A stretch of DNA of 6,391 bases, taken from contig CALCBO010000067.1 of assembly GCA_937897245.1 (NCBI GenBank), positions 1 through 6,391 on the forward strand, given 5' to 3'. The translations under genes and the position numbers were made by a program. The stretch is from an uncultured Caryophanales bacterium. GTDB taxonomy: Bacteria; Bacillota_I; Bacilli_A; RF39; UBA660. A model generated the notes under the pieces. It did no database searches and was not told the origin of the DNA. It saw only the letters and a list, made by a program, of their open reading frames with translations. Positions 1 to 5,329 of this stretch are shown one piece after another (within the stretch, counting starts at the first letter, position 1; each line of letters opens with the position of its first letter).

Positions 1-1
1 T

Positions 2-334
2 TCATTATTACATGATTCATCATTATATATTATGACTTCTCATACTGAGTCATTTGGTATAGTTTTAATAGAAGCTATGAGTCATGGAGTACCTTGTATA
101 GCTTTTGATTCAGCTGAAGGAGCAAGAGAATTAATAGTTAGTGGAAAGAATGGATTTTTAATTAAAAATAGAAATATAAATGCCATGGTTAAAAAAATAG
201 ATGATTTAATAATACAAGAAAAAGTAAGAGAAAAATTAGGAAAAAAAGCTCGTGAAAGTGTAAAAAAATATACTAGTGATAGAATTTTAGAAGAATGGAT
301 TACAGTAATTGAAGAGAGTGATATTTATGAGTAA
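2..334 (+). CDS. Glycosyltransferase family 4 (GT-B fold), C-terminal fragment
   Basis: This is the C-terminal part of a retaining GT4 glycosyltransferase, which moves a sugar from a nucleotide-sugar donor onto a growing surface polysaccharide at the cytoplasmic face of the membrane. The frame is open from base 2 to the stop at 332-334, so the gene begins left of the window and the ATG at 32 is internal. The key sign is the EX7E motif of GT4 enzymes, ESFGIVLIE (bases 47-73), which binds the donor nucleotide-sugar, followed by AMSHGVPCIAF and by NGFLI, the usual closing segments of the C-terminal Rossmann domain. The tail is a lysine-rich helix typical of the family end. The stop overlaps the start of the next gene by 8 bases, so the two are translationally coupled. 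The family is clear, but donor and acceptor cannot be read from this fragment. Confidence 0.9.
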   Translation, partial: SLLHDSSLYIMTSHTESFGIVLIEAMSHGVPCIAFDSAEGARELIVSGKNGFLIKNRNINAMVKKIDDLIIQEKVREKLGKKARESVKKYTSDRILEEWITVIEESDIYE

Positions 335-803
335 GAAGAAAGTTATGTTTATATCATCTACTGGTGGACATTTAAATGAATTATTACAATTAAAAAGTAT
401 GTTTTCTAAATATGATTATTGTTTAATTACAGAGAAGACTAAATCTAATATGTATTTAAAAGATAAATATAAAAACAGAGTACATTTTTTAATATATGGA
501 ACTAAACATAATATAATATTATATCCATTTAAATTAATACTTAATAGTTTTATTAGTTTATTTTATTATATGAAGTATAGGCCAGATTATATTATTACTA
601 CAGGTGTTCATACTGCTGGACCTATGTGCTGTATTGGAAAAGTATTTGGAAGTAAAATAATATATATAGAAACATTTGCGAATATGGTTACTAAAACAGT
701 TACAGGAAGATTATTATATCCAATTAGTGATAAGTTTATTATTCAATGGGAAAGTATGAAAGAATTATATCCTAATGCTGACTATGGGGGGTGGATATTC
801 TAA
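327..803 (+). CDS. pssD: PssD/Cps14F-like (Alg14-type) glycosyltransferase subunit
   Basis: This 158-residue protein matches the PssD/Cps14F/Alg14 family, the membrane-associated half of a split GT-B glycosyltransferase that recruits the catalytic PssE/Alg13 half and adds a sugar to a lipid-linked capsule or exopolysaccharide intermediate. Visible signs are the N-terminal STGGHL motif (residues 11-16), a hydrophobic stretch at about 62-83 suited to membrane association, the TTGVHTAGP loop (91-99) and the ETFA segment (115-118). The length is normal for the family. ATG 327 was chosen over the upstream TTG 309 because MSKKKVMFISSTGG is the expected start and a purine-rich site (AAGAGAGTGA, 312-321) lies 5 bases before it. 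The gene overlaps the GT4 gene by 8 bases and shares one base with the next gene, as expected for an obligate heterodimer made in equal amounts. The sugar specificity is unknown. Confidence 0.88.
   Translation: MSKKKVMFISSTGGHLNELLQLKSMFSKYDYCLITEKTKSNMYLKDKYKNRVHFLIYGTKHNIILYPFKLILNSFISLFYYMKYRPDYIITTGVHTAGPMCCIGKVFGSKIIYIETFANMVTKTVTGRLLYPISDKFIIQWESMKELYPNADYGGWIF
786..794 (+). promoter_or_regulatory. Ribosome binding site deciding the pssE start
   Basis: A G-rich site, GGGGGGTGG, lies inside the end of the pssD gene and 8 bases before ATG 803. It supports ATG 803 (MILVVLGT) as the start of the next gene. The GTG at 791 lies within this site and would leave no room for a ribosome site of its own. 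Confidence 0.6.
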
Positions 804-1369
804 TGATTTTGGTTGTATTAGGTACTCAAGATAAAGATTTTTCAAGGTTATTAAAGGCAGTTGATAAAGAAATAAAAAAAGGAGTAATAAAAGATAAAGT
901 AGTTGTACAAGCAGGACAAACTAAATATCAATCTAAAAATATGGAGATATTTGATTTATTACCTGCTCCAGAATTTGAAAAATTAATAGATGAAGCTGAT
1001 TTAGTTATTACCCATGGTGGTGCAGGAACATTATTATCAGCAATAAAAAAAGAAAAAAAGATTATTGCAGCAGCAAGATTAGCAAAGTATGGAGAACATC
1101 ATAATGACCATCAAGAACAAATAATTGGGGAGTTTGAAAAACAAGGTTATATTTTAGTACTTAGGGATTTTAATAAACTAGGTGATTTAATTAAAAAAAG
1201 TAAGAAATTTAAACCAAAAAAATTTGTAAGTAATACAAAAAATATGGTAAAATTAATAGAGAATTATATAGAAGATAGTAATCATATCTCATGGTTTAAT
1301 CGTTATGGTTTATTATTACTGGTTTTTTTATTATTAATAGTGTTGGGATTACTAATTTTATTATTTTGA
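803..1369 (+). CDS. pssE: PssE/Cps14G-like (Alg13-type) glycosyltransferase with C-terminal membrane helix
   Basis: This 188-residue protein is the donor-binding half of the split glycosyltransferase, equivalent to the C-terminal GT28 domain of MurG-type enzymes (glycosyltransferase family 28 C-terminal domain). Residues 1-9 (MILVVLGTQ) match the usual MIxVTVGTx opening. HGGAGT (71-76) is the glycine-rich UDP-sugar loop and GEHHNDHQ (97-104) is the conserved loop near the donor site. It should pair with the PssD-like protein encoded just upstream, whose TAA stop shares a base with this ATG. The odd part is the end: after about 165 residues of normal domain, residues 168-188 are almost wholly Leu/Val/Ile/Phe/Gly and finish the protein, forming a predicted tail anchor. 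The cytosolic Alg13 type normally relies on its partner for membrane placement. The stop is a tandem TGA-TAA. The polymer made cannot be told from sequence. Confidence 0.87.
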   Translation: MILVVLGTQDKDFSRLLKAVDKEIKKGVIKDKVVVQAGQTKYQSKNMEIFDLLPAPEFEKLIDEADLVITHGGAGTLLSAIKKEKKIIAAARLAKYGEHHNDHQEQIIGEFEKQGYILVLRDFNKLGDLIKKSKKFKPKKFVSNTKNMVKLIENYIEDSNHISWFNRYGLLLLVFLLLIVLGLLILLF

Positions 1370-1402
1370 TAAAATATTTGTTGTTGTATAGGAGAGATTT
1401 AT

Positions 1403-3211
1403 ATGAAGAAGAATAGGAAAGGGTTTACTTTAGTAGAATTATTGGCAGTATTAGTTATTCTAGGAATACTATCTGTTTTTGCTATACCCACTATAACAAG
1501 ATTAGTAAGTAGTAGTCGAGAAAAAATGTATATAAGTGATACTAAGAAATTTATTTCAATTGCAGAGGCTAAAATGAAAGCAAATTCTTCTGATATTGAT
1601 GAACCTGATAATAATAAATGTATTGTAATGAATTTATTATATATTGGTGGTAATGATTTAAAGAATGCTCCTAATGGTGGGGAGTATTTAAAAGAAAATT
1701 CATTTGTAATTATAAAAAAGAATGGTGATGATTTAGAATACTCAGCTACTTTAGTAGAAAAGACTAAAGATGGTGGTTATGTAGGAACTAAATTAATAAA
1801 AAAAGATATTTTAAATACTAAAGATGCATTGAGTTATGTCACTGGTTTTAAGAAAGAAGAATTATTAACTTCATCAAAAATAGATTCTGGTTATATCAAT
1901 TCTCAACTAGGTTCTAATTATGTTACTGGAATATCTAAAACATATTATTATCAAGATTTTTCAGGCAGTACGTATCAGGCAGTAGATGATTCTACTCCTG
2001 GTTTTGCGGTTTTAAATATTTCATCGGCTTCTAACAATTCTTTTAATACAGTTGATTCTGTTTTAAAAGTAATTGTTGAAGATGAAGATTCATCTCCTTC
2101 AGAATTAACTTTATCAATTTATTGTGAAGATAGATCAAAAGGAACTAAATTTTGTGATGATTTAGCATCAGTTCCAATGGGAGATTCTAATGCAAAGCAA
2201 ATAAATATAGATTTTTCTAGGTATGGATATACAAACGCTAGTGGGGGAGACATTTATGTAAGTGTTACGGTTCAAGATAATCAGCATAATAAAAAAAGTA
2301 AAACATTAGAGTATTTTTTAGATAAAAATAAAGCTCCTGTTATAGATTATTCTAAATCGTATGTTAAGAAGAGAGAGGCTGATAAAGAGGCAATGACTAA
2401 AGCTTCATTTAAACTAAATGTAAATGATGATTTAGATTCTCATAATGATTTGCAAATTTGTCTTTTAGAGGACAATGAACCAGATAGTAGTTGTGAGTTT
2501 AAATCATATAATGATTATTTTAGTGAGGGTGATACAATTGATTATCAATTTCATTGTGATGGTAATGGTTGTATAAGAGATGGTTCTACTCATAAATTAA
2601 GAGTTTATGTTCGAGATTCATTTGGTTTAGTTACAGCAGGTGAGTTTGCCTATAATTTTTCTACAAATGAGCCACCAGTAATAAAAAATGATGCTGTTAG
2701 TATTATTTCAACAGAAAATAATTATAATGCTAGTAGGATAAAAGAATACTTAGAAAAAATATATTCTGATCCTTCAAAAGATAATGCCGAAGATATACTA
2801 TCAGATAAAGATAAAACTAAAATAGTACCACATAATGTTTGTACAGGCAAACGTTCTATAAATAGTGAATCCAAAGATAATTCTGAGGAATGTTTAGAAG
2901 TAGTTCAAGACCAAAAACTAGGTTTATTAACTATTTCAGATTATTTATATGCTAGTCTTGATGAAAATTGTAAAACTCCAGGTAATAAATCATGTAAAAA
3001 CTATAATTATCTTTCTCAGGTAGATGATTGGTGGCTCGCAACAGCTAATAAAGATGATACTTCCACTGTTTATAAAGTAAACCAAAGTGGAGTAGTAGTT
3101 GCTGATAATGCTAGTACTTATTCCGTAGTAAGACCAGTTATTTACTTAAATAGTAGAGCGATGTATAAAAGTGGAGATGGAACAAAAGAAAAACCATATA
3201 AACTAAAATAG
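1403..3211 (+). CDS. Large prepilin-like surface protein with repeated domains and C-terminal DUF6273-like domain
   Basis: This 602-residue protein starts with a textbook class III (prepilin) signal: MKKNRK-G/FTLVE, with predicted cleavage after Gly7 and Glu at mature position 5, then a hydrophobic helix to about residue 28. Prepilin peptidase would process it and the body would lie outside the cell. Residues 45-195 are a lysine-rich region I do not recognise. Residues 198-314 and 315-427 look like two beta-rich, Ig- or cadherin-like repeats, each closing on a Pro-Val-Ile motif (APVI, PPVI). Residues 475-602 resemble the C-terminal half of DUF6273 (GLLTISDYLYAS, WWLATA, VVRPVIYLNS, GDGTKEKPYKL). 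It is three to four times longer than ordinary pilins. Ten of its 11 cysteines fall in close pairs. AGGAGAG (1390-1396) precedes ATG 1403. It follows the glycosyltransferases with no terminator between, so read-through is likely. No pilus motor or peptidase gene is in the window. The function is unknown; adhesion or a surface display role is inference. Confidence 0.85.
   Translation: MKKNRKGFTLVELLAVLVILGILSVFAIPTITRLVSSSREKMYISDTKKFISIAEAKMKANSSDIDEPDNNKCIVMNLLYIGGNDLKNAPNGGEYLKENSFVIIKKNGDDLEYSATLVEKTKDGGYVGTKLIKKDILNTKDALSYVTGFKKEELLTSSKIDSGYINSQLGSNYVTGISKTYYYQDFSGSTYQAVDDSTPGFAVLNISSASNNSFNTVDSVLKVIVEDEDSSPSELTLSIYCEDRSKGTKFCDDLASVPMGDSNAKQINIDFSRYGYTNASGGDIYVSVTVQDNQHNKKSKTLEYFLDKNKAPVIDYSKSYVKKREADKEAMTKASFKLNVNDDLDSHNDLQICLLEDNEPDSSCEFKSYNDYFSEGDTIDYQFHCDGNGCIRDGSTHKLRVYVRDSFGLVTAGEFAYNFSTNEPPVIKNDAVSIISTENNYNASRIKEYLEKIYSDPSKDNAEDILSDKDKTKIVPHNVCTGKRSINSESKDNSEECLEVVQDQKLGLLTISDYLYASLDENCKTPGNKSCKNYNYLSQVDDWWLATANKDDTSTVYKVNQSGVVVADNASTYSVVRPVIYLNSRAMYKSGDGTKEKPYKLK
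1961..1984 (+). repeat. 10-base direct repeat with 14-base period inside the prepilin-like gene
   Basis: TCAGGCAGTA occurs at 1961-1970 and again at 1975-1984, separated by CGTA. The period of 14 is not a multiple of three, so the copies are read in different frames (Ser-Gly-Ser, then Gln-Ala-Val). The palindrome TACGTA spans 1969-1974. Confidence 0.7.
1994..2683 (+). repeat. Two diverged tandem protein domains (Ig/cadherin-like) in the prepilin-like protein
   Basis: Residues 198-314 and 315-427 share a layout with a period near 113 residues. Each has a hydrophobic strand running into acidic residues (VLKVIVEDED; SFKLNVNDD), a strand with a cysteine and a second cysteine 10 to 11 residues on (C241/C251; C353/C364), a strand ending in an Asp (VSVTVQD; RVYVRD), and a closing APVI or PPVI linker. 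The DNA copies are too diverged to be a recent duplication. The fold assignment is inferred from pattern only. Confidence 0.5.
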
Positions 3212-3242
3212 GAATCTATAATAACTCAGATTCTTTTTTTTT
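3210..3242 (+). terminator. Rho-independent terminator after the prepilin-like gene
   Basis: The stem AGGAATCT (3210-3217) pairs with AGATTCTT (3228-3235) over 8 base pairs with one G-U wobble. A 10-base loop separates the arms and a run of nine T (3234-3242) follows. The stem starts inside the TAG stop codon. It should end the glycosyltransferase/prepilin-like transcript. Confidence 0.8.
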
Positions 3243-3267
3243 CATTGAATAATTTGGAGGTGAATAG

Positions 3268-3513
3268 ATGAAAAAAATTATAGATATTAGAACACCATAT
3301 GAATATCAAGCTGGTCATATACCTAATTCAATTAATATTGAAAAAGAACTTCTCTTATCAAATCCTAATTATTACTTAAATAAAGAAGAGAAATACTACC
3401 TGTATTGTAAATCAGGAATTAGAAGTGAAAAAGTAGTTAAATACTTAAATAGTATAGGTTATAATACAATAAATATTCCAGGTGGCTACAACAATTACTT
3501 GTTAAGAAAGTAG
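3268..3513 (+). CDS. Single-domain rhodanese (sulfurtransferase-like)
   Basis: This 81-residue protein is a compact rhodanese domain, of the type that takes a sulfane sulfur as a cysteine persulfide and passes it to an acceptor such as thiol or cyanide. IDIRTPYEYQAGHIPNSINI (5-24) is the classic domain opening with the DxR and GHIPxS signatures. YCKSGIRS (46-53) is the active-site loop with catalytic Cys47. IPGGYNNY is the usual closing segment. It is short, as single-domain GlpE/PspE-like proteins are usually about 100 residues, but the core is complete. GGAGGTGA (3256-3263) lies 4 bases before the ATG. There is no signal peptide, so it should act in the cytoplasm. It is the first gene after a terminator and 33 bases before the DedA gene, so it probably opens an operon. 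I did not find a convincing promoter in the short gap. The physiological substrate is unknown. Confidence 0.9.
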   Translation: MKKIIDIRTPYEYQAGHIPNSINIEKELLLSNPNYYLNKEEKYYLYCKSGIRSEKVVKYLNSIGYNTINIPGGYNNYLLRK

Positions 3514-3546
3514 TTTTATAATATAATAAAGCAAGAAGGTGAATAT

Positions 3547-4116
3547 ATGCAGTTAGTTCAAGAAATAATTGATTATAGCACTTATTATATTTCTAAAGGA
3601 GGAATACCTTTTGGCTTTTTACTAGTATTTATTGAAAGCTTTATACCTATCTTACCATTAAGTGTCTTTGTAGCTTTAAATATAAATGCTTTTGGCTTCC
3701 TTGTAGGTACTACAATATCATGGTTAGCTACTAGTTGTGGTAGTATTATCTGTTATTTTTTCTATAACACTCTAGATCAAAAACTACTGACTAATATAAT
3801 AAAAAAGAAAAAGTTAAAAGATAAAATAAAGAATTTTAAAAAAATAAGATTTCCTCAATTAGTATTAATAATTACTTTACCATTTACTCCATCTTTTTTA
3901 ATTAATCTATTATCGGGTTTATCTAATATGGATAAAAGAAAATTTATTGCATCTATCTTAATAGGTAAATTATTTGTCATAATTTTTTGGGGATATATAG
4001 GAAAAAGCTTAATTGAAAGCCTAACTGATATAAAATCGCTTATATATATATTTACTACTTTACTTATAGCTTATATTATTTCTAAAGTAGTATCTAAAAA
4101 AATGAAAATAGAATAA
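3547..4116 (+). CDS. DedA/TVP38-type (VTT/SNARE-associated domain) membrane protein
   Basis: This 189-residue integral membrane protein belongs to the DedA/VTT superfamily, whose members help move lipids such as undecaprenyl phosphate or phosphatidylethanolamine between leaflets, or support proton-dependent envelope stability. Residues 20-43 hold the first re-entrant segment with the conserved glutamate and prolines (IESFIPILPLS, Glu30, Pro34, Pro37). Residues 44-73 are a hydrophobic helix pair, 80-101 a lysine-rich cytoplasmic loop, and 103-125 the second re-entrant segment with LPFTPSFLINLLSGL (111-125). Further helices lie at about 134-152 and 163-180. The arginine usual before the second proline motif in many DedA proteins is not present (Ile109/Thr110 there). 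The ribosome site AAGGTGA (3536-3542) lies 4 bases from the ATG. It sits between the rhodanese and rmuC with small gaps, consistent with one operon. The cargo is not known. Confidence 0.87.
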   Translation: MQLVQEIIDYSTYYISKGGIPFGFLLVFIESFIPILPLSVFVALNINAFGFLVGTTISWLATSCGSIICYFFYNTLDQKLLTNIIKKKKLKDKIKNFKKIRFPQLVLIITLPFTPSFLINLLSGLSNMDKRKFIASILIGKLFVIIFWGYIGKSLIESLTDIKSLIYIFTTLLIAYIISKVVSKKMKIE

Positions 4117-4129
4117 AAGAGGTGTTAAT

Positions 4130-5215
4130 ATGTTAGATATTATAATTATAGTATTATTAGTTATTCTAATTATTATAGGAATACTAAGTTTAACAAAGAA
4201 TATCAATGAGTCAAATATCACTGAAAGATTAGGAAAACTAGAAATTGAAATGATTAAAGAATTAGGAGTATTTAAAGATGATTTAAACCATAATTTAAAT
4301 GATGACTTTACAAAATTAAATGAACAAGTAGAAAAACGTTTAATTCTAATAAATGAAAAAGTAAATGAAAGACTTGATCAAAATTTTGAAAAGACTAATA
4401 AGACATTTGTTAATGTAATTGAAAGATTATCTAAAATTGATGAAGCTCAAAAGAAAATAGATAATTTATCAACAGATATTGTTAGTCTCCAAAGTATTTT
4501 AACTGATAAAAAGACTAGAGGAATTTATGGTGAAATAAATCTAAAACATATTTTTGTTAATGTCTTTGGAGAGAAAAATGATGCTATCTATAGGCTTCAA
4601 TATCAATTCTCTACTGGTGTAATTGCAGATTCTGTTTTATTTGCTCCAGAACCTTTAGGAACCATTTGTATTGATTCTAAATTTCCTTTAGAAAACTACC
4701 AATTAATGGTAGATAGAAACTTAAGTCAGGAAATTCGCCAGACAGCTGAAAAGAAGTTTAAATTAGATATGAAAAAACATATTGATGCTATTCATGATAA
4801 ATATATTATTCCTGGAGAAACAACTGATCAAGCAATACTATTTTTACCTGCAGAAGCAATTTTTGCTGAAGTAAATGCCTATCACCAAGATATGATAGAA
4901 TATGCTTATCGTAAACATGTATGGATTACTAGTCCAACTACTTTAATATCAACCTTAACAGTAATTGAGATGGTAATTAAAAATATGGAAAGAGATAAAT
5001 ATACTTCTATTATTCATGAAGAATTAAATAAACTTGGTTTAGAATTCGCAAGATACAAAGAACGTTGGGATAAACTAGCTAGAAGTATTCAAACAGTCAA
5101 TAAAGATGTTGAAAATGTAAGTATCACTACTGATAAAATAAGCAAAAAGTTTGATACCATAAATAGAGTAGATATAAAAATAGGGGAAAACGAAAAGATA
5201 AAAGAGCTTAATTAA
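4130..5215 (+). CDS. rmuC: DNA recombination protein RmuC
   Basis: This 361-residue protein matches the RmuC family, which in E. coli limits DNA inversions at short inverted repeats and is thought to be a nuclease-fold protein. Residues 3-20 are one N-terminal membrane helix. Residues 25-125 are a charged, heptad-like coiled coil, as is usual for the family. The conserved domain (about 126-320) shows KKTRGIYGEINL (127-138), a D168/D182 acidic pair with IDSKFPLENY (181-190), ILFLPAEAIFAEV (236-248) and SPTTLISTL (268-276). These match the restriction-endonuclease-like core, in which the DSK lysine is a likely catalytic residue by fold. A second coiled coil closes the protein. The length is within the family range. 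AGAGGTG (4118-4124) precedes ATG 4130, 13 bases after the DedA stop. It is the last gene of the operon, with the terminator overlapping its stop. The link to DedA and rhodanese function is unclear. Confidence 0.93.
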   Translation: MLDIIIIVLLVILIIIGILSLTKNINESNITERLGKLEIEMIKELGVFKDDLNHNLNDDFTKLNEQVEKRLILINEKVNERLDQNFEKTNKTFVNVIERLSKIDEAQKKIDNLSTDIVSLQSILTDKKTRGIYGEINLKHIFVNVFGEKNDAIYRLQYQFSTGVIADSVLFAPEPLGTICIDSKFPLENYQLMVDRNLSQEIRQTAEKKFKLDMKKHIDAIHDKYIIPGETTDQAILFLPAEAIFAEVNAYHQDMIEYAYRKHVWITSPTTLISTLTVIEMVIKNMERDKYTSIIHEELNKLGLEFARYKERWDKLARSIQTVNKDVENVSITTDKISKKFDTINRVDIKIGENEKIKELN

Positions 5216-5227
5216 TAAGTTCTTTTT
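5200..5227 (+). terminator. Rho-independent terminator overlapping the rmuC stop
   Basis: AAAAGAGCTT (5200-5209) pairs with AAGTTCTTTT (5217-5226) over 10 base pairs with one G-U wobble. The loop is 7 bases (AATTAAT) and a T run follows to 5227. The left arm lies inside the last codons of rmuC and the TAA stop (5213-5215) lies in the loop. The A tract before and T tract after could also let it work weakly on the minus strand, but no minus-strand gene is nearby. Confidence 0.75.
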
Positions 5228-5272
5228 ATGTGTAAAATAAAGTGTCAAAAAATAATAAAATAATTCATTATA

Positions 5273-5301
5273 TTTACACAAATAATCACGCATTATATAA
5301 T
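5273..5301 (+). promoter_or_regulatory. Sigma-A type promoter of the last gene
   Basis: TTTACA (5273-5278) and TATAAT (5296-5301) are spaced by exactly 17 bases and match the housekeeping consensus at 11 of 12 positions. A-rich sequence at 5247-5262 could act as an UP element. The predicted start near 5308 would give a short leader of about 22 bases, enough only for the ribosome site AGAGG (5318-5322). No operator repeat is obvious in the leader. Confidence 0.8.
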
Positions 5302-5329
5302 AAAAGTATAAAAATACAGAGGTATATAT

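Noticed and set aside
309..326. Upstream TTG start for the PssD-like gene
   Set aside because: ATG 327 gives the family-typical N-terminus and has a ribosome site at 312-321. The TTG would add six residues not expected in the family.
791..802. GTG start at 791 for the PssE-like gene
   Set aside because: It overlaps the G-rich ribosome site itself, and ATG 803 gives the expected MIxVxxGT opening with an 8-base spacer.
1367..1372. TGA read as tryptophan (Mycoplasma-type code)
   Set aside because: The TGA is followed directly by TAA, so this site alone cannot decide, but all 16 tryptophans in the window are TGG and no gene has an internal TGA.
1355..1375. Inverted repeat ATTTTAT/ATAAAAT at the end of pssE as a terminator
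   Set aside because: The stem is 7 A-T pairs only, is not followed by a T run, and would be unstable.
3217..3222. TATAAT before the rhodanese gene as a promoter
   Set aside because: It falls at the edge of the terminator loop and lacks a -35 match. The real promoter of this operon remains unidentified.
3517..3522. TATAAT before the DedA gene as a promoter
   Set aside because: No acceptable -35 element lies 16 to 18 bases upstream (the best is TTACTT at 3495), and such hexamers arise by chance in DNA this AT-rich.
5075..5293. Minus-strand open frame of 72 codons
   Set aside because: Most of it lies antisense to rmuC and the rest spans the terminator and promoter. The product is a low-complexity Phe/Tyr/Leu string with no domain, so it is a by-product of AT-rich sequence.
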